A stretch of DNA of 64,000 nucleotides from Flaviflagellibacter rhizophilus (GCF_033898525.1 NZ_JAXAFJ010000004.1:62001-126000), one strand, 5' to 3'. Shown: positions 1-8,439, counted from the stretch's first letter. A program made the numbers and translations. Notes: a model not told the origin generated them from the sequence alone.

Positions 1-129
1 GTACAGATAGGTGTCGCGCTCTTCCGACTGCCCCAGAGCGTGGCGGCCGGGCGGCAGCGGCTCCTTAGTAGGCGTGGTGTGCTGGAAGGCGATGCGGCCG
101 GTGAGGCTCGTGGTCTCGAAATCGGTCAT
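1..129 (-). CDS. N-terminal part of a putative alpha/beta hydrolase (phospholipase/carboxylesterase type)
   Basis: An open frame begins with ATG at 129 and runs off the left edge, giving 43 residues with no stop. It ends in SEERDTYLY, preceded by PLPPGRHALGQ. That pattern (short leader, PG.H.LG..E.RD..LYVP) resembles the start of bacterial predicted esterases of the phospholipase/carboxylesterase family. The nucleophile elbow and catalytic triad would lie outside the window, so the assignment rests only on this N-terminal resemblance. Confidence 0.45.
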   Translation of the reverse strand, partial: MTDFETTSLTGRIAFQHTTPTKEPLPPGRHALGQSEERDTYLY

Positions 130-174
130 GCCGGGGTTTTTGCCATCCGCAGTCGTACGGGGCAACCCGTTCTG

Positions 175-247
175 CCTCATCCTGAGCCTGTCGAAGGATG
201 CTTCTGAAGCAGCACTGCCGCAATCCTTCGACAAGCTCAGGATGAGG
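175..247. repeat. Palindromic intergenic repeat, copy 1
   Basis: Two 25-base arms (175-199 and 223-247) are complementary except at one position, separated by a 23-base loop. The core CCTTCGACAAGCTCAGGATG is a dispersed palindromic motif known from many alphaproteobacterial genomes. The second arm encodes the last three residues and the stop codon of the GIY-YIG gene on the minus strand. Confidence 0.9.
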
Positions 248-551
248 TCTGTGGGGATGAAGGGCACGGAGATCGACTTCTAGCGAGTTCCTGCAACAGC
301 GCAAAATCGCCCTTCATCAAGGCTTCCTTCTTCGCTCGGCTCCAGCCCTTGATCTGGCGCTCGGCAGCGATGGCATCCGTGATCCGATCGAATGGCTGGG
401 CAAAGCGCAGTTCCACCGGGCGGCGGAGAAAGGTGTAGCCTCGGAATGTGCCGCTGTTGTGCTGAGCAACGCGCATGTCGAGGCTGTTCCGCGTAGTGCC
501 CGTATAGTAGGAGCCGTCCGAGCACCGAAGGATGTAAAGCCAAGCGTTCAC
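237..551 (-). CDS. GIY-YIG nuclease family protein (small, UvrC-type domain)
   Basis: This 104-residue protein starts at GTG (551) and consists almost entirely of one GIY-YIG domain. Visible landmarks are LYIL at residues 5-8, YYTG at 15-18, the catalytic-type Arg27 in DMRVAQH, and Glu64 in AAERQIKGW. Small single-domain members (YhbQ-like) are common, and their physiological role is poorly known. The gene is flanked on both sides by copies of the same palindromic repeat, and the repeat supplies its stop codon, so the C-terminal tail after about residue 91 is probably acquired sequence. No operon partner is evident. Confidence 0.85.
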   Translation of the reverse strand: MNAWLYILRCSDGSYYTGTTRNSLDMRVAQHNSGTFRGYTFLRRPVELRFAQPFDRITDAIAAERQIKGWSRAKKEALMKGDFALLQELARSRSPCPSSPQTSS

Positions 552-573
552 AGCAGCCGATCCATACGCAAAG

Positions 574-647
574 CCTCATCCTGAGCTTGTCGAAGGATGC
601 TTGTGAAGCACCACCTGCTGCCATCCTTCGACAAGCTCAGGATGAGG
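574..647. repeat. Palindromic intergenic repeat, copy 2
   Basis: A perfect inverted repeat with 25-base arms at 574-598 and 623-647 and a 24-base loop. The arms match the second arm of the copy at 175-247 exactly (read as complement). It lies just upstream of the GIY-YIG start, so the nuclease gene is bracketed by the two copies. Confidence 0.92.
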
Positions 648-833
648 CTTGGACAAGCTCCGAAATCAACAAAATGTTGACTTCGCAACCTCTCATGCGT
701 ATTCGCCTCGGGTTCTCTCACGCCTAGATACGTGAGCAGCCGACCAGCCCTCGAGGCTGGAGGTCAACGCCCGACAGCGCGATGCGCCCTCGGGCGCACT
801 TCGTGTTGCGTGCTTGAGAGAGTTGGAAAAGCG

Positions 834-2390
834 ATGTTCGACAATCTTCAGGACCGCCTAGGCGGCATTCTCGACAAGCTTCGCGGACGCGGCGCCCTCT
901 CAGAGGCCGACGTGGGCGAAGCCATGCGCGAAGTGCGCCGCGCGCTGCTGGAAGCGGACGTGGCGCTGGACGTGGTGCGCGGCTTCACCGACCGGGTGCG
1001 CGAGCGCGCCGTCGGCGCCGAGGTCCTGAAATCGGTCAAGCCCGGCCAGATGGTCGTCAAGATCGTCCATGACGAGCTTGTCGCAACGCTCGGTTCGGAC
1101 GCCCAGTCCATCTCGCTGGCGGCGGCAGCCCCGGTGCCGATCCTGATGGTCGGTCTTCAGGGCTCGGGCAAGACGACGACCACGGCCAAGATCGCCAAGC
1201 GCATGCAGGACCGCGACAAGCGCAAGGTCCTGATGGCCTCGCTCGACACCCGCCGTCCGGCCGCGATGGAGCAGCTGGCCATTCTCGGCACGCAGGTGGG
1301 CGTCGCCACCCTGCCCATCGTGGCGGGGCAGAGCGCGGTGCAGATCGCGCAGCGCGCCATGCAGGCCGGCCGTCTCGGCGGCTACGATGTCGTGATGCTC
1401 GACACCGCGGGCCGCACCACGGTGGACGAGGCCCTGATGGCCGAGGCCGCCGAGGTCAAGCGCGTCGCCAATCCGCACGAGATCCTGCTCGTGGCCGACG
1501 CCCTCACCGGCCAGGACGCGGTGCAGACAGCCCGCGCCTTCGATGGCGCACTCGGCGTCACCGGCATCGTGCTGACCCGCGTTGACGGCGATGGCCGTGG
1601 CGGTGCGGCGCTCTCCATGCGCGCCGTCACCGGCAAGCCGATCAAGCTTATCGGCGTCGGCGAGAAGATGGACGCGCTGGAGGAGTTCGACCCCTCCCGC
1701 ATTGCCGGCCGCATCCTCGGCATGGGCGACGTGGTCGCGCTGGTCGAGCGCGCGGCCGAGCAGATGGACGCCGAGAAGGCGGCCAAGACGGCCGAGCGCA
1801 TGCGCAAGGGCCAGTTCGACCTGAACGATTTGCGCGACCAGCTGATGCAGATGCAGCGCATGGGCGGCATGTCCGGCGTCATGGGCCTGCTGCCCGGCAT
1901 GGGCAAGATGAAGGCTCAGCTGGAAAACGCCAATCTGGATGACCGCGTGCTGAAGCGGCAGACCGCCATCATCGGCTCCATGACTGCCGCCGAGCGCCGC
2001 AATCCGGACCTGCTGAAGAACTCCCGCAAGAAGCGCATTGCCGCCGGTTCCGGCACCAAGGTCGAGGACATCAACCGGCTGCTCAAGATGCACCGGCAGA
2101 TGGCCGACATGATGAAGCTGATGGGCAAGGGCGGACGCGGTGGCCTTGCCTCCATGGCGGGCAAGCTCGGCATTCCCGGAATGGGCGGCATGGGCGGCGG
2201 CATGCCGGGCGGTCTTCCGCCGGGCGTCACGCCCGAAATGCTGGAGAAGATGGGCAAGGGCGCGGGCGGCATGCCGCAACTGCCCCCTGGAGGCATGCCC
2301 GGCCTACCCCCGAATTTCCCCGGTGCGCCGGGTGGATTGCCGAAGCTCCCGGGCCTCGGCGGCTTTCCCGGTTTCGGGAAGAAGAAGTGA
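834..2390 (+). CDS. ffh: Signal recognition particle protein Ffh (SRP54 GTPase)
   Basis: Ffh binds 4.5S RNA and signal peptides and delivers ribosomes to FtsY at the membrane. The start MFDNLQDRLG at 834 matches the usual N-terminus; an upstream in-frame extension is not conserved-looking. An N-domain is followed by the G domain with GLQGSGKTTTT (about residue 106), DTRRPAA, DTAGR (about 189) and TRVDGDGRGG (about 248). The methionine-rich M domain (RMRKGQF..QMQRMGG) ends in a long Gly/Met/Pro-rich tail, giving 518 residues. It heads the ffh-rpsP-rimM-trmD-rplS cluster. Confidence 0.97.
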   Translation: MFDNLQDRLGGILDKLRGRGALSEADVGEAMREVRRALLEADVALDVVRGFTDRVRERAVGAEVLKSVKPGQMVVKIVHDELVATLGSDAQSISLAAAAPVPILMVGLQGSGKTTTTAKIAKRMQDRDKRKVLMASLDTRRPAAMEQLAILGTQVGVATLPIVAGQSAVQIAQRAMQAGRLGGYDVVMLDTAGRTTVDEALMAEAAEVKRVANPHEILLVADALTGQDAVQTARAFDGALGVTGIVLTRVDGDGRGGAALSMRAVTGKPIKLIGVGEKMDALEEFDPSRIAGRILGMGDVVALVERAAEQMDAEKAAKTAERMRKGQFDLNDLRDQLMQMQRMGGMSGVMGLLPGMGKMKAQLENANLDDRVLKRQTAIIGSMTAAERRNPDLLKNSRKKRIAAGSGTKVEDINRLLKMHRQMADMMKLMGKGGRGGLASMAGKLGIPGMGGMGGGMPGGLPPGVTPEMLEKMGKGAGGMPQLPPGGMPGLPPNFPGAPGGLPKLPGLGGFPGFGKKK

Positions 2391-2474
2391 ACACCGCCTC
2401 CTCCACGCCGGTCTGCATCGCAGCCGTCGAGGGTGAGGCACCGAGATTTCGATTTGAGTGATTAGGAGAAGACA

Positions 2475-2852
2475 ATGTCCCTGAAGATCCGTCTGTCCCG
2501 TGGTGGCGCCAAGAAGCGTCCGTTCTACCGCATCGTCATCGCCGACTCGCGCTCCCCGCGCGATGGCCGCTTCATCGACAAGGTCGGCACCTACAACCCG
2601 ATGCTGGCCAAGGATGCCGAGCGCGTGACGCTCGACGTCGAAAAGGTGCAGGAGTGGTTGACCAAGGGCGCGACCCCGACCGACCGCGTCGCCCGCTTCC
2701 TCGACGAAAAGGGCGTGTCCAAGCGCGACGCCCGCAACAACCCGAACAAGGCAAAGCCGGGCAAGAAGGCCCAGGAGCGTCTCGACGCCGAGGCCGCCAA
2801 GGCTGAAGCCGCAGCCGCTGCCGCCGCTGCACCGGCTGAAGCCGAAGCCTGA
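2475..2852 (+). CDS. rpsP: 30S ribosomal protein S16
   Basis: The 125-residue product begins MSLKIRLSRGGAKKRPFYRI, the S16 signature, with a good AGGAG site just upstream of the ATG. S16 is needed for assembly of the 5' domain of the 30S subunit. Residues after about 90 form an Ala/Lys/Glu-rich tail typical of alphaproteobacterial S16. It is followed by a hairpin and then rimM, whose product also acts in 30S maturation. Confidence 0.97.
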   Translation: MSLKIRLSRGGAKKRPFYRIVIADSRSPRDGRFIDKVGTYNPMLAKDAERVTLDVEKVQEWLTKGATPTDRVARFLDEKGVSKRDARNNPNKAKPGKKAQERLDAEAAKAEAAAAAAAAPAEAEA

Positions 2853-2861
2853 TCGGACCGC

Positions 2862-2884
2862 GCCCTCCGGCACCACCGGAGGGC
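2862..2884 (+). other. Intercistronic hairpin between rpsP and rimM
   Basis: GCCCTCCGG at 2862-2870 pairs perfectly with CCGGAGGGC at 2876-2884 around a CACCA loop. There is no T-run after it, so it looks more like an mRNA processing or stability element than a strong terminator. It could allow rpsP to be expressed more than rimM-trmD. Confidence 0.55.
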
Positions 2885-2921
2885 ATCTGCCCCGACGCGA
2901 GCTGGGCATGACGGAGACGGC

Positions 2922-3461
2922 ATGGCTTCTTCCCGCATTCTTGTCGGCGTTTTCGGCGCGCCCCATGGCGTGCGGGGAGAACTGCGCCTGAAGGCCTACA
3001 CGGCCGATCCTCTGGCGGTGAAAGCCTACAGCCCACTCGAAAGCGAGGACGGCAAGCGGCGCTTTACGCTGACCAGTGCGCGCCTCCAGGGCGACATGGT
3101 GGTGGCGAGGGTGGATGGCATTGCCGACCGCGATGCTGCGGCCGCTCTTACCAATCTGAAGCTTTACGTCCCGCGCGAGCGCCTTCCGCAGGCGGCAGAC
3201 GAGGATGAGTTCTACCAGGCCGACCTGATCGGCCTGCGCGTCGAAAACGCTTCCGGCGAAGAACTCGGCACCATCACTGCGGTGCATGATTTCGGCGCGG
3301 GCGACGTGCTGGAGATCAAGCTCCCGGCGTCCGGCACCGCCTACCTGCCCTTTACCAAGGCCATCGTGCCGACGGTCGAGGTCAGTGCCGGCCGCGTGAT
3401 CGCCGACCCGCCGGCGGATTGGCTGGACGAAGGCACGCCCGAGGACGCAGACGCGCCGTGA
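2922..3461 (+). CDS. rimM: Ribosome maturation factor RimM
   Basis: RimM binds S19 and helps mature the 3' domain of 16S rRNA. The 179-residue product begins with VGVFGAPHGVRGELRLKAYT, the conserved RimM N-terminal barrel, and has a PRC-barrel domain from about residue 95 (EFYQADLIGLRV...GAGDVLEI). It ends in a TGA that overlaps the GTG start of trmD, so the two are probably translationally coupled. Confidence 0.96.
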   Translation: MASSRILVGVFGAPHGVRGELRLKAYTADPLAVKAYSPLESEDGKRRFTLTSARLQGDMVVARVDGIADRDAAAALTNLKLYVPRERLPQAADEDEFYQADLIGLRVENASGEELGTITAVHDFGAGDVLEIKLPASGTAYLPFTKAIVPTVEVSAGRVIADPPADWLDEGTPEDADAP

Positions 3462-4180
3462 CCTGGCGCGCAACGATCGTCACCCTTTACCCCGAAATGT
3501 TCCCGGGCACGCTCGCCCACAGCCTCGCGGGCCGTGCCGCGGCTGGCGGCCAGTGGTCGCTCGACAGCGTGAACCCGCGCGATTTCGCGACGGACCGACA
3601 CCGCAGCGTGGATGACACGCCGTTCGGCGGTGGGCCCGGCATGGTTTTGCGGCCCGACGTGCTGGCGGCCGCAATCGAAAGCACGGGGATGGACCGCCCT
3701 CGCCTGCTGATGACCCCGCGCGGACGTCCGATCTCTCAGGCCCGCGTGCGAGAACTTGCGGCTGGCCCAGGGCTAGTCGCCATCTGCGGCCGATTCGAAG
3801 GCTTCGACGAGCGGCTCATCTCCGGCTGCGATCTTGAGGAAGTCTCTGTTGGGGATGTGATCCTATCGGGCGGCGAACCGGCGGCGCTGCTGATTCTGGA
3901 CGCCTGCGTGCGCCTGCTGCCCGGCGTGATGGGGCACGACGAATCCGGCAGTGACGAGAGCTTCGAGGGCGGGCTGCTGGAATATCCGCACTACACGAAG
4001 CCGTCCGAGTGGCGGGGCGCCGGCGTGCCCCCGGTTCTCACCTCGGGCGATCACCGGGCCATTGCACACTGGCGAAGGATGGAAGGCCTGCGCGCCACGC
4101 GCGAACGCCGCCCCGATCTGTTCGCGAAATATGTCGCCGCGCTGTCATCGGGCGTCGACAAGGGCCCCAAGATCGGGTAA
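3458..4180 (+). CDS. trmD: tRNA (guanine-N1-)-methyltransferase TrmD
   Basis: TrmD makes m1G37 in tRNAs reading CNN/UNN-type codons, which prevents +1 frameshifting. The GTG at 3458 shares bases with the rimM stop (GTGA) and gives 240 residues, the family norm; the ATG farther upstream lies inside rimM. SPOUT-knot motifs are visible: GGGPGMVL, LVAICGRFEGFDERL, and DVILSGGEPAAL. Part of the rpsP-rimM-trmD-rplS cluster. Confidence 0.96.
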   Translation: MTWRATIVTLYPEMFPGTLAHSLAGRAAAGGQWSLDSVNPRDFATDRHRSVDDTPFGGGPGMVLRPDVLAAAIESTGMDRPRLLMTPRGRPISQARVRELAAGPGLVAICGRFEGFDERLISGCDLEEVSVGDVILSGGEPAALLILDACVRLLPGVMGHDESGSDESFEGGLLEYPHYTKPSEWRGAGVPPVLTSGDHRAIAHWRRMEGLRATRERRPDLFAKYVAALSSGVDKGPKIG

Positions 4181-4257
4181 TAGCCGCCGCTCTACAGCAT
4201 TTTAAGGTGCGTGTGCGCCCCCGTTTGCTCGGGCGCGGCGCCGCGGAGAAGGTGTCA

Positions 4258-4662
4258 ATGGCCATCAACATCATCGAACAGCTCGATCGCGAGCAGATGG
4301 AAGTCGTCGCTGCACAGCGCGTGATCCCGAGCTTCGCTCCGGGCGACACCGTGCAGGTGAACGTGAAGGTTCGCGAAGGCGAGCGTTCGCGCGTTCAGGC
4401 CTATGAGGGCGTGGTCATCGCCAAGTCCGGCGGCGGCGTGAACGAGAACTTCACCGTCCGCAAGATCTCCTACGGTGAAGGTGTCGAGCGCGTGTTCCCG
4501 CTCTATTCGCCGATCATCGACTCGCTGAAGGTTCTGCGTCGCGGCAAGGTGCGGCGCGCCAAGCTCTATTATCTGCGCGAGCTGCGCGGCAAGAAGGCCC
4601 GTATCGCCGAGAAGAAGACCGATCGTTCGTCCGCAGCGGCGGCGCCGGCCGCTACGGCCTGA
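4258..4662 (+). CDS. rplS: 50S ribosomal protein L19
   Basis: L19 sits at the 30S-50S interface. The start at 4258 gives MAINIIEQLDREQM and 134 residues; longer upstream readings are not L19-like. Core signatures FAPGDTVQVNVKVREGERSR and FTVRKISYGEGVERVFPLYSP are present, followed by an Ala-rich tail. A terminator follows at 4686, closing the cluster. Confidence 0.97.
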   Translation: MAINIIEQLDREQMEVVAAQRVIPSFAPGDTVQVNVKVREGERSRVQAYEGVVIAKSGGGVNENFTVRKISYGEGVERVFPLYSPIIDSLKVLRRGKVRRAKLYYLRELRGKKARIAEKKTDRSSAAAAPAATA

Positions 4663-4685
4663 TCGCATCGATCTGCAAGGTTTTG

Positions 4686-4713
4686 AAAAGCGCGGCCTCG
4701 GCCGCGCTTTTTT
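4686..4713 (+). terminator. Rho-independent terminator after rplS
   Basis: AAAGCGCGGCC pairs with GGCCGCGCTTT around a short TC loop and is followed by a run of T. It ends the ribosomal cluster and also lies at the 3' end of the convergent gene at 4723, so it may serve both directions. Confidence 0.85.
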
Positions 4714-4722
4714 CGTTGGCTC

Positions 4723-5055
4723 CTAGAGAATGGTCATGCGCGCCATGACGGCCTGTCCGGTCTGCTCCATCCACCACACCGCGAAGCGACGGCCGGGTGC
4801 CAGGTCGACGATGAGCAGCGGCGAGGAGGTCATGGCATCGGCCAGCGCACTGTCCTCGCGGATCGCGTCCGAATTCACCCTCATCGCTATGCTGTGCGCG
4901 ACCACGGCGGAGTAGCCAAGCGCATCGCACAACGCTCCCGTGCCGAAGATGCCCATCGTGCACCTACTGCTCCCCCGGCTCGTTGGCGCTATCACCGCGC
5001 TTCCCAGCAGCAGCACCCCGGCAAGGCCGAGCCAGACCAGATTTCTTGCGGACAC
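4723..5055 (-). CDS. Hypothetical exported protein with one N-terminal hydrophobic segment
   Basis: Not recognised. The chosen GTG start (5055) is preceded at proper spacing by AAGGGAGA; it gives 110 residues. Residues 6-23 (VWLGLAGVLLLGSAVI) form a signal peptide or membrane anchor, and the rest is a small soluble domain with two Cys (CTMG, LCDAL) and the string PLLIVDLAPGRRFAVWWM. Convergent with rplS. An ATG nine codons upstream is also possible. Confidence 0.5.
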   Translation of the reverse strand: MSARNLVWLGLAGVLLLGSAVIAPTSRGSSRCTMGIFGTGALCDALGYSAVVAHSIAMRVNSDAIREDSALADAMTSSPLLIVDLAPGRRFAVWWMEQTGQAVMARMTIL

Positions 5056-5464
5056 CGATGCTCTCCCTTTAGGTGCCCGCACTCTTCCGGTCGGATCACC
5101 TGGGCCATCGTGCGCATGTTCGGGGTCACGCGCAATCGCAGCGGTTGATGCCCGCCATCTTGCGCCCGCAATCGCCGCGCTTATTTACCGGGTCGTCTTG
5201 GAAATGTTATAAGGCAGCAATGAAGCCGGCCCTGTCACAGCACAGCACATGCGCCCGCCCCTGCCGGGGTGCGATGCCGCGCGTGCGCTCGACGCTGGAC
5301 TTCGCCTCGCTGCACGATCACGCGCGGATGCCGGCACGGTTCTTCGGCCGGCTGACCGCTGCCAGCGCGGCGCACCTTCTGTCCATCTGATACTCGGCCA
5401 ATCGGCCGCTCCGCAGCCTTCGCGGCTGCACAGCTCAGATGATGACGACATGCAAGGAAATGTC
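5056..5464 (+). other. Intergenic region upstream of leuC
   Basis: About 400 bases without a convincing gene. It carries a possible sigma70-like promoter for leuC near 5184-5213 and then a leader of about 250 bases. A short open frame from the ATG at 5220 to 5390 exists but has no leucine-codon run and no recognisable product, so a classical attenuator peptide is not supported. Confidence 0.5.
5184..5213 (+). promoter_or_regulatory. Possible leuC promoter
   Basis: TTTACC at 5184-5189 and TATAAG at 5208-5213 are separated by 18 bases, a fair housekeeping-sigma match in an otherwise GC-rich stretch. It would give a long leader before leuC at 5465. Confidence 0.35.
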
Positions 5465-6874
5465 ATGACCCAGGCGCGCACCCTCTACGACAAGATCTTT
5501 GACGACCACGTGGTCGAACGGCAGGACGACGGCACATGCCTGCTCTACATCGACCGGCACCTCGTCCATGAAGTGACGAGCCCGCAGGCCTTCGAAGGGC
5601 TGCGCGTCGCCGGCCGCAAGGTCCGTGCCCCGCACAAGACGCTCGCGGTGGTGGACCACAACGTCCCGACTTCCGACCGTTCGCTGCCGAACCCGGATCC
5701 GCAGAGCTCCGTGCAGATCGCGGCCCTGGCCGAGAACACGCGCGAATTCGGCATCGAGTACTACAACGAGTTCGACTCCCGTCAGGGCATCGTCCACATC
5801 GTGGGCCCTGAGCAGGGGTTCACCCTGCCCGGCACCACCATCGTGTGCGGCGACAGCCACACCTCCACGCACGGCGCGTTCGGTGCGCTGGCGCATGGCA
5901 TCGGCACGTCCGAGGTGGAGCATGTGCTCGCCACCCAGACGCTGATCCAGAAGAAGGCCAAGAACATGCGGGTCACCGTCGACGGCAAGCTGCCGGACGG
6001 CGTGACGGCCAAGGACATCATCCTCGCCATCATCGGCGAGATCGGCACCGCCGGCGGCACGGGCTCCGTGCTGGAATATGCCGGCGAGGCGGTGCGCGAC
6101 CTGTCCATGGAAGGCCGCATGACGATCTGCAACATGTCGATCGAGGGCGGTGCGCGCGCCGGCCTGATCGCGGCGGACGAGAAGACCTTTGAGTACATCA
6201 AGGGCCGGCCCCGTGCGCCGAAGGGCGCAGACTGGGATGCGGCACGCCGCTACTGGGACACCTTGGTTTCTGACGAAGGCGCTTATTTCGACCGCGAAGT
6301 GCGGCTGGATGCCTCGAAGCTCCCCCCCATCGTCAGCTGGGGCACCAGCCCGGAGGACGTGGCTTCCATCGCCGGCACCGTGCCGGACCCGGACGCCATC
6401 GAGGACGAGAACATCCGCGCCGCCAAGTGGCGCGCGCTGCAATATATGGGCCTCGTCCCCGGCACCAAGATCACGGACATCAAGCTCGACCGCATCTTCA
6501 TCGGCTCCTGCACCAATGGCCGCATCGAGGATCTGCGCGCGGTGGCAAAGGTGGTCGAGGGCAAGGCCGTTCATCCGGACGTCAGCGCGATGATCGTTCC
6601 CGGTTCGGGTCTCGTGAAGATGCAGGCCGAGGCCGAGGGCCTGGACCGGATCTTCAAGGCCGCGGGCTTCGACTGGCGTGAGCCGGGCTGCTCCATGTGC
6701 CTGGCCATGAACCCGGACAAGCTGCGGCCGGAAGAGCGTTGCGCGTCAACGTCGAACCGCAACTTCGAAGGCCGCCAGGGCTATAAGGGTCGCACGCACC
6801 TGGTCTCGCCCGAGATGGCGGCGGCTGCTGCCGTGACCGGCCGGTTCGTCGACATCCGCGACTGGGGCTACTGA
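5465..6874 (+). CDS. leuC: 3-isopropylmalate dehydratase large subunit
   Basis: LeuC with LeuD isomerises 2-isopropylmalate to 3-isopropylmalate in leucine synthesis. The ATG at 5465, preceded by AAGGAAA, gives MTQARTLYDKIFDDHVV and 469 residues, the usual length. Aconitase-family features are visible: VVDHNVPT, CGDSHTSTHGAFG, the iron-sulfur cysteine in FIGSCTNGRIEDLR, and the paired Cys in EPGCSMCLAMNPDKL. leuD lies 960 bases downstream, separated by two other genes, so the two subunits are not immediate neighbours. Confidence 0.97.
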   Translation: MTQARTLYDKIFDDHVVERQDDGTCLLYIDRHLVHEVTSPQAFEGLRVAGRKVRAPHKTLAVVDHNVPTSDRSLPNPDPQSSVQIAALAENTREFGIEYYNEFDSRQGIVHIVGPEQGFTLPGTTIVCGDSHTSTHGAFGALAHGIGTSEVEHVLATQTLIQKKAKNMRVTVDGKLPDGVTAKDIILAIIGEIGTAGGTGSVLEYAGEAVRDLSMEGRMTICNMSIEGGARAGLIAADEKTFEYIKGRPRAPKGADWDAARRYWDTLVSDEGAYFDREVRLDASKLPPIVSWGTSPEDVASIAGTVPDPDAIEDENIRAAKWRALQYMGLVPGTKITDIKLDRIFIGSCTNGRIEDLRAVAKVVEGKAVHPDVSAMIVPGSGLVKMQAEAEGLDRIFKAAGFDWREPGCSMCLAMNPDKLRPEERCASTSNRNFEGRQGYKGRTHLVSPEMAAAAAVTGRFVDIRDWGY

Positions 6875-6882
6875 ACAAGGAA

Positions 6883-6910
6883 AAGGCCGCCCTCCCCCGG
6901 GCGGCCTTCT
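6883..6910. terminator. Terminator between leuC and the convergent secreted-protein gene
   Basis: AAGGCCGCCC at 6883-6892 pairs with GGGCGGCCTT at 6899-6908 around a TCCCCC loop, with AAAA before and TTCT after. The symmetry allows function for both convergent genes. Confidence 0.7.
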
Positions 6911-6929
6911 CCAATGTCAGCCGGTTCGC

Positions 6930-7232
6930 TTAGCGGCAGGTGCGGATCTTGCGGACGATCCGCTCACCGCCACGGCGGGTAATGACCGTCTTCGTGCGGC
7001 AACGCTGCTCGCGGACGACACGCACCGGGCGACGCTCTTCGCGAATGACGCGACGCTCGACGTGACGCTCGCCACGATAGTCGCGACGGTCATAGTCGCG
7101 ATAGTCACGACGGTCGTAATCGCGAGCGCGCTCGCCCACGCTGATGCTGACGCCCTGAGCCGATGCCGGCACGACGAACGAGCCGACAGCAATAGCTGCG
7201 GCAAGAGCTGCGGATGTGAAAATCTTGATCAT
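6930..7232 (-). CDS. Small secreted Arg/Asp/Tyr-rich protein
   Basis: Function unknown. A clear signal peptide (residues 1-25, AAIAVGSFVVPASAQ) is followed by an acidic-basic repeat region with RDYDRRDYRDYDRRDYRGE and then a strongly basic, Cys-containing tail (EQRCRTKTVITRRGGERIV). Proteins of this look are frequent in Hyphomicrobiales and are usually annotated as hypothetical. 100 residues. Its ATG lies about 120 bases from the divergent metallopeptidase gene. Confidence 0.7.
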   Translation of the reverse strand: MIKIFTSAALAAAIAVGSFVVPASAQGVSISVGERARDYDRRDYRDYDRRDYRGERHVERRVIREERRPVRVVREQRCRTKTVITRRGGERIVRKIRTCR

Positions 7233-7354
7233 GGTCCCGTCTCCAAGATGTTATGCAGCTACAACGGCGGCAGCGCGATACGGTTTCATGACGGAGCAAG
7301 AATTCCATGGGAACGGCGAATAAATCTCGTGTTAACACTTAACGGGCCCGGTCT

Positions 7355-7777
7355 ATGAACAATCATTCATCCTCAAAGTGGGCCGAGCAGCTTGCGCCGA
7401 CTCTCGGAGACTTCGAGACATTGGCCCTCGATGCCTTCGCCGCTCTACCCGAGCGGTTCCGTTCCCTGAGCGGAGATGTGCCGATCATCATCGAGGACTT
7501 TGCCGAAGAGGACGTGCTGCAGGAGCTCGGCATCGAGCACGAGTTCGATCTCCTGGGGCTGTTCCAGGGCGTTGGCCTCGCTCAGGAAGGCGCAGTGCCG
7601 CAGACCGGGCAGATGCCCAATCGCGTGTTCCTCTACCGCCGGCCGATTCTCGAGTACTGGCTGGAGAACGAGGAAGCCCTCGGCGACATCATCACCCACG
7701 TCCTCATCCACGAGATCGGCCACCATCTCGGCCTCTCGGACGAGGATATGGAAGCCATCGAAGCCGAAGTGGAATAA
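7355..7777 (+). CDS. Zincin-like metallopeptidase family protein (DUF1025 type)
   Basis: The 140-residue protein carries the zinc-binding motif HEIGHHLGLSDEDME near its C-terminus (about residues 122-136), preceded by NRVFLYRRPILEYW. This arrangement is that of the small bacterial 'possibl zinc metallo-peptidase' family, whose substrate is unknown. There is no signal peptide, so it is cytoplasmic. It lies between leuC and leuD, 56 bases ahead of leuD, and may be cotranscribed with it. Confidence 0.88.
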   Translation: MNNHSSSKWAEQLAPTLGDFETLALDAFAALPERFRSLSGDVPIIIEDFAEEDVLQELGIEHEFDLLGLFQGVGLAQEGAVPQTGQMPNRVFLYRRPILEYWLENEEALGDIITHVLIHEIGHHLGLSDEDMEAIEAEVE

Positions 7778-7833
7778 CCGGCCGATCGACATCACGGCGC
7801 AGCAGCGCCCCAGGGAAAAAGCGGAGAAGCAGC

Positions 7834-8439
7834 ATGCAGCCATTCACGAAACTGACCGGGATCGCGGCCCCGCTGCCGCTGGTCAATATCGACACCGATA
7901 TGATCATCCCCAAGGAGTACCTGAAGACCATCAAGCGGACGGGCCTCGGCGCCGGACTGTTCGCCGAAATGCGCTTCGACCAGCAGGGCAACGAGAACCC
8001 GGACTTCGTGCTGAACAAGCCCGCCTACCGGGGTGCGGAAATCCTGGTGACGGGCGAGAACTTCGGCTGCGGGTCATCCCGCGAGCATGCGCCTTGGGCG
8101 CTGCTGGACTACGGCATCCGCTGCGTGATCGCGACGTCCTTCGCGGACATCTTCTACAACAATTGCTTCCAGAACGGCATTCTGCCGATCAAGGTCACGC
8201 CGGAAGAGCTCGAGAAGCTGATGGACGACGCGGAGCGTGGCTCGAACGCGCGCCTTACCGTGGACCTTGAAGCGCAGGAAATTCGGGGCCCTGACGGCGG
8301 CGTGATCCATTTCGATCTCGACCCGTTCAAGAAGCATTGCATGCTGAACGGCTTGGACGGCATCGGCCTCACCATGGTGAAGGCAGACCAGATCACCGAC
8401 TACGAGACCAAGCTGGCCTCCGAGCGCCCCTGGGCCTGA
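7834..8439 (+). CDS. leuD: 3-isopropylmalate dehydratase small subunit
   Basis: LeuD is the swivel-domain subunit pairing with LeuC. The ATG at 7834 gives MQPFTKLTGIAAPLPLVNID and 201 residues, the normal length; a much longer upstream reading overlaps the metallopeptidase gene and is rejected. Family motifs TDMIIPKEYLKTI, GENFGCGSSREHAPWALLDYGI and FADIFYNNCFQNGILPI are present. A terminator follows at 8456. Confidence 0.97.
   Translation: MQPFTKLTGIAAPLPLVNIDTDMIIPKEYLKTIKRTGLGAGLFAEMRFDQQGNENPDFVLNKPAYRGAEILVTGENFGCGSSREHAPWALLDYGIRCVIATSFADIFYNNCFQNGILPIKVTPEELEKLMDDAERGSNARLTVDLEAQEIRGPDGGVIHFDLDPFKKHCMLNGLDGIGLTMVKADQITDYETKLASERPWA

Noticed and set aside
175..647. CRISPR array from the repeated motif at both ends of the nuclease gene
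   Set aside because: Only two copies, each a large palindrome, with no regular spacers and no cas genes.
900..2279. A 459-codon open frame antisense to ffh
   Set aside because: High-GC codon bias leaves open antisense frames; the product is low-complexity His/Ala/Arg text and ffh is certain.
5220..5390. A possible leuC leader peptide
   Set aside because: No run of leucine codons, no attenuator pair of stems that I could draw, and no recognisable product.
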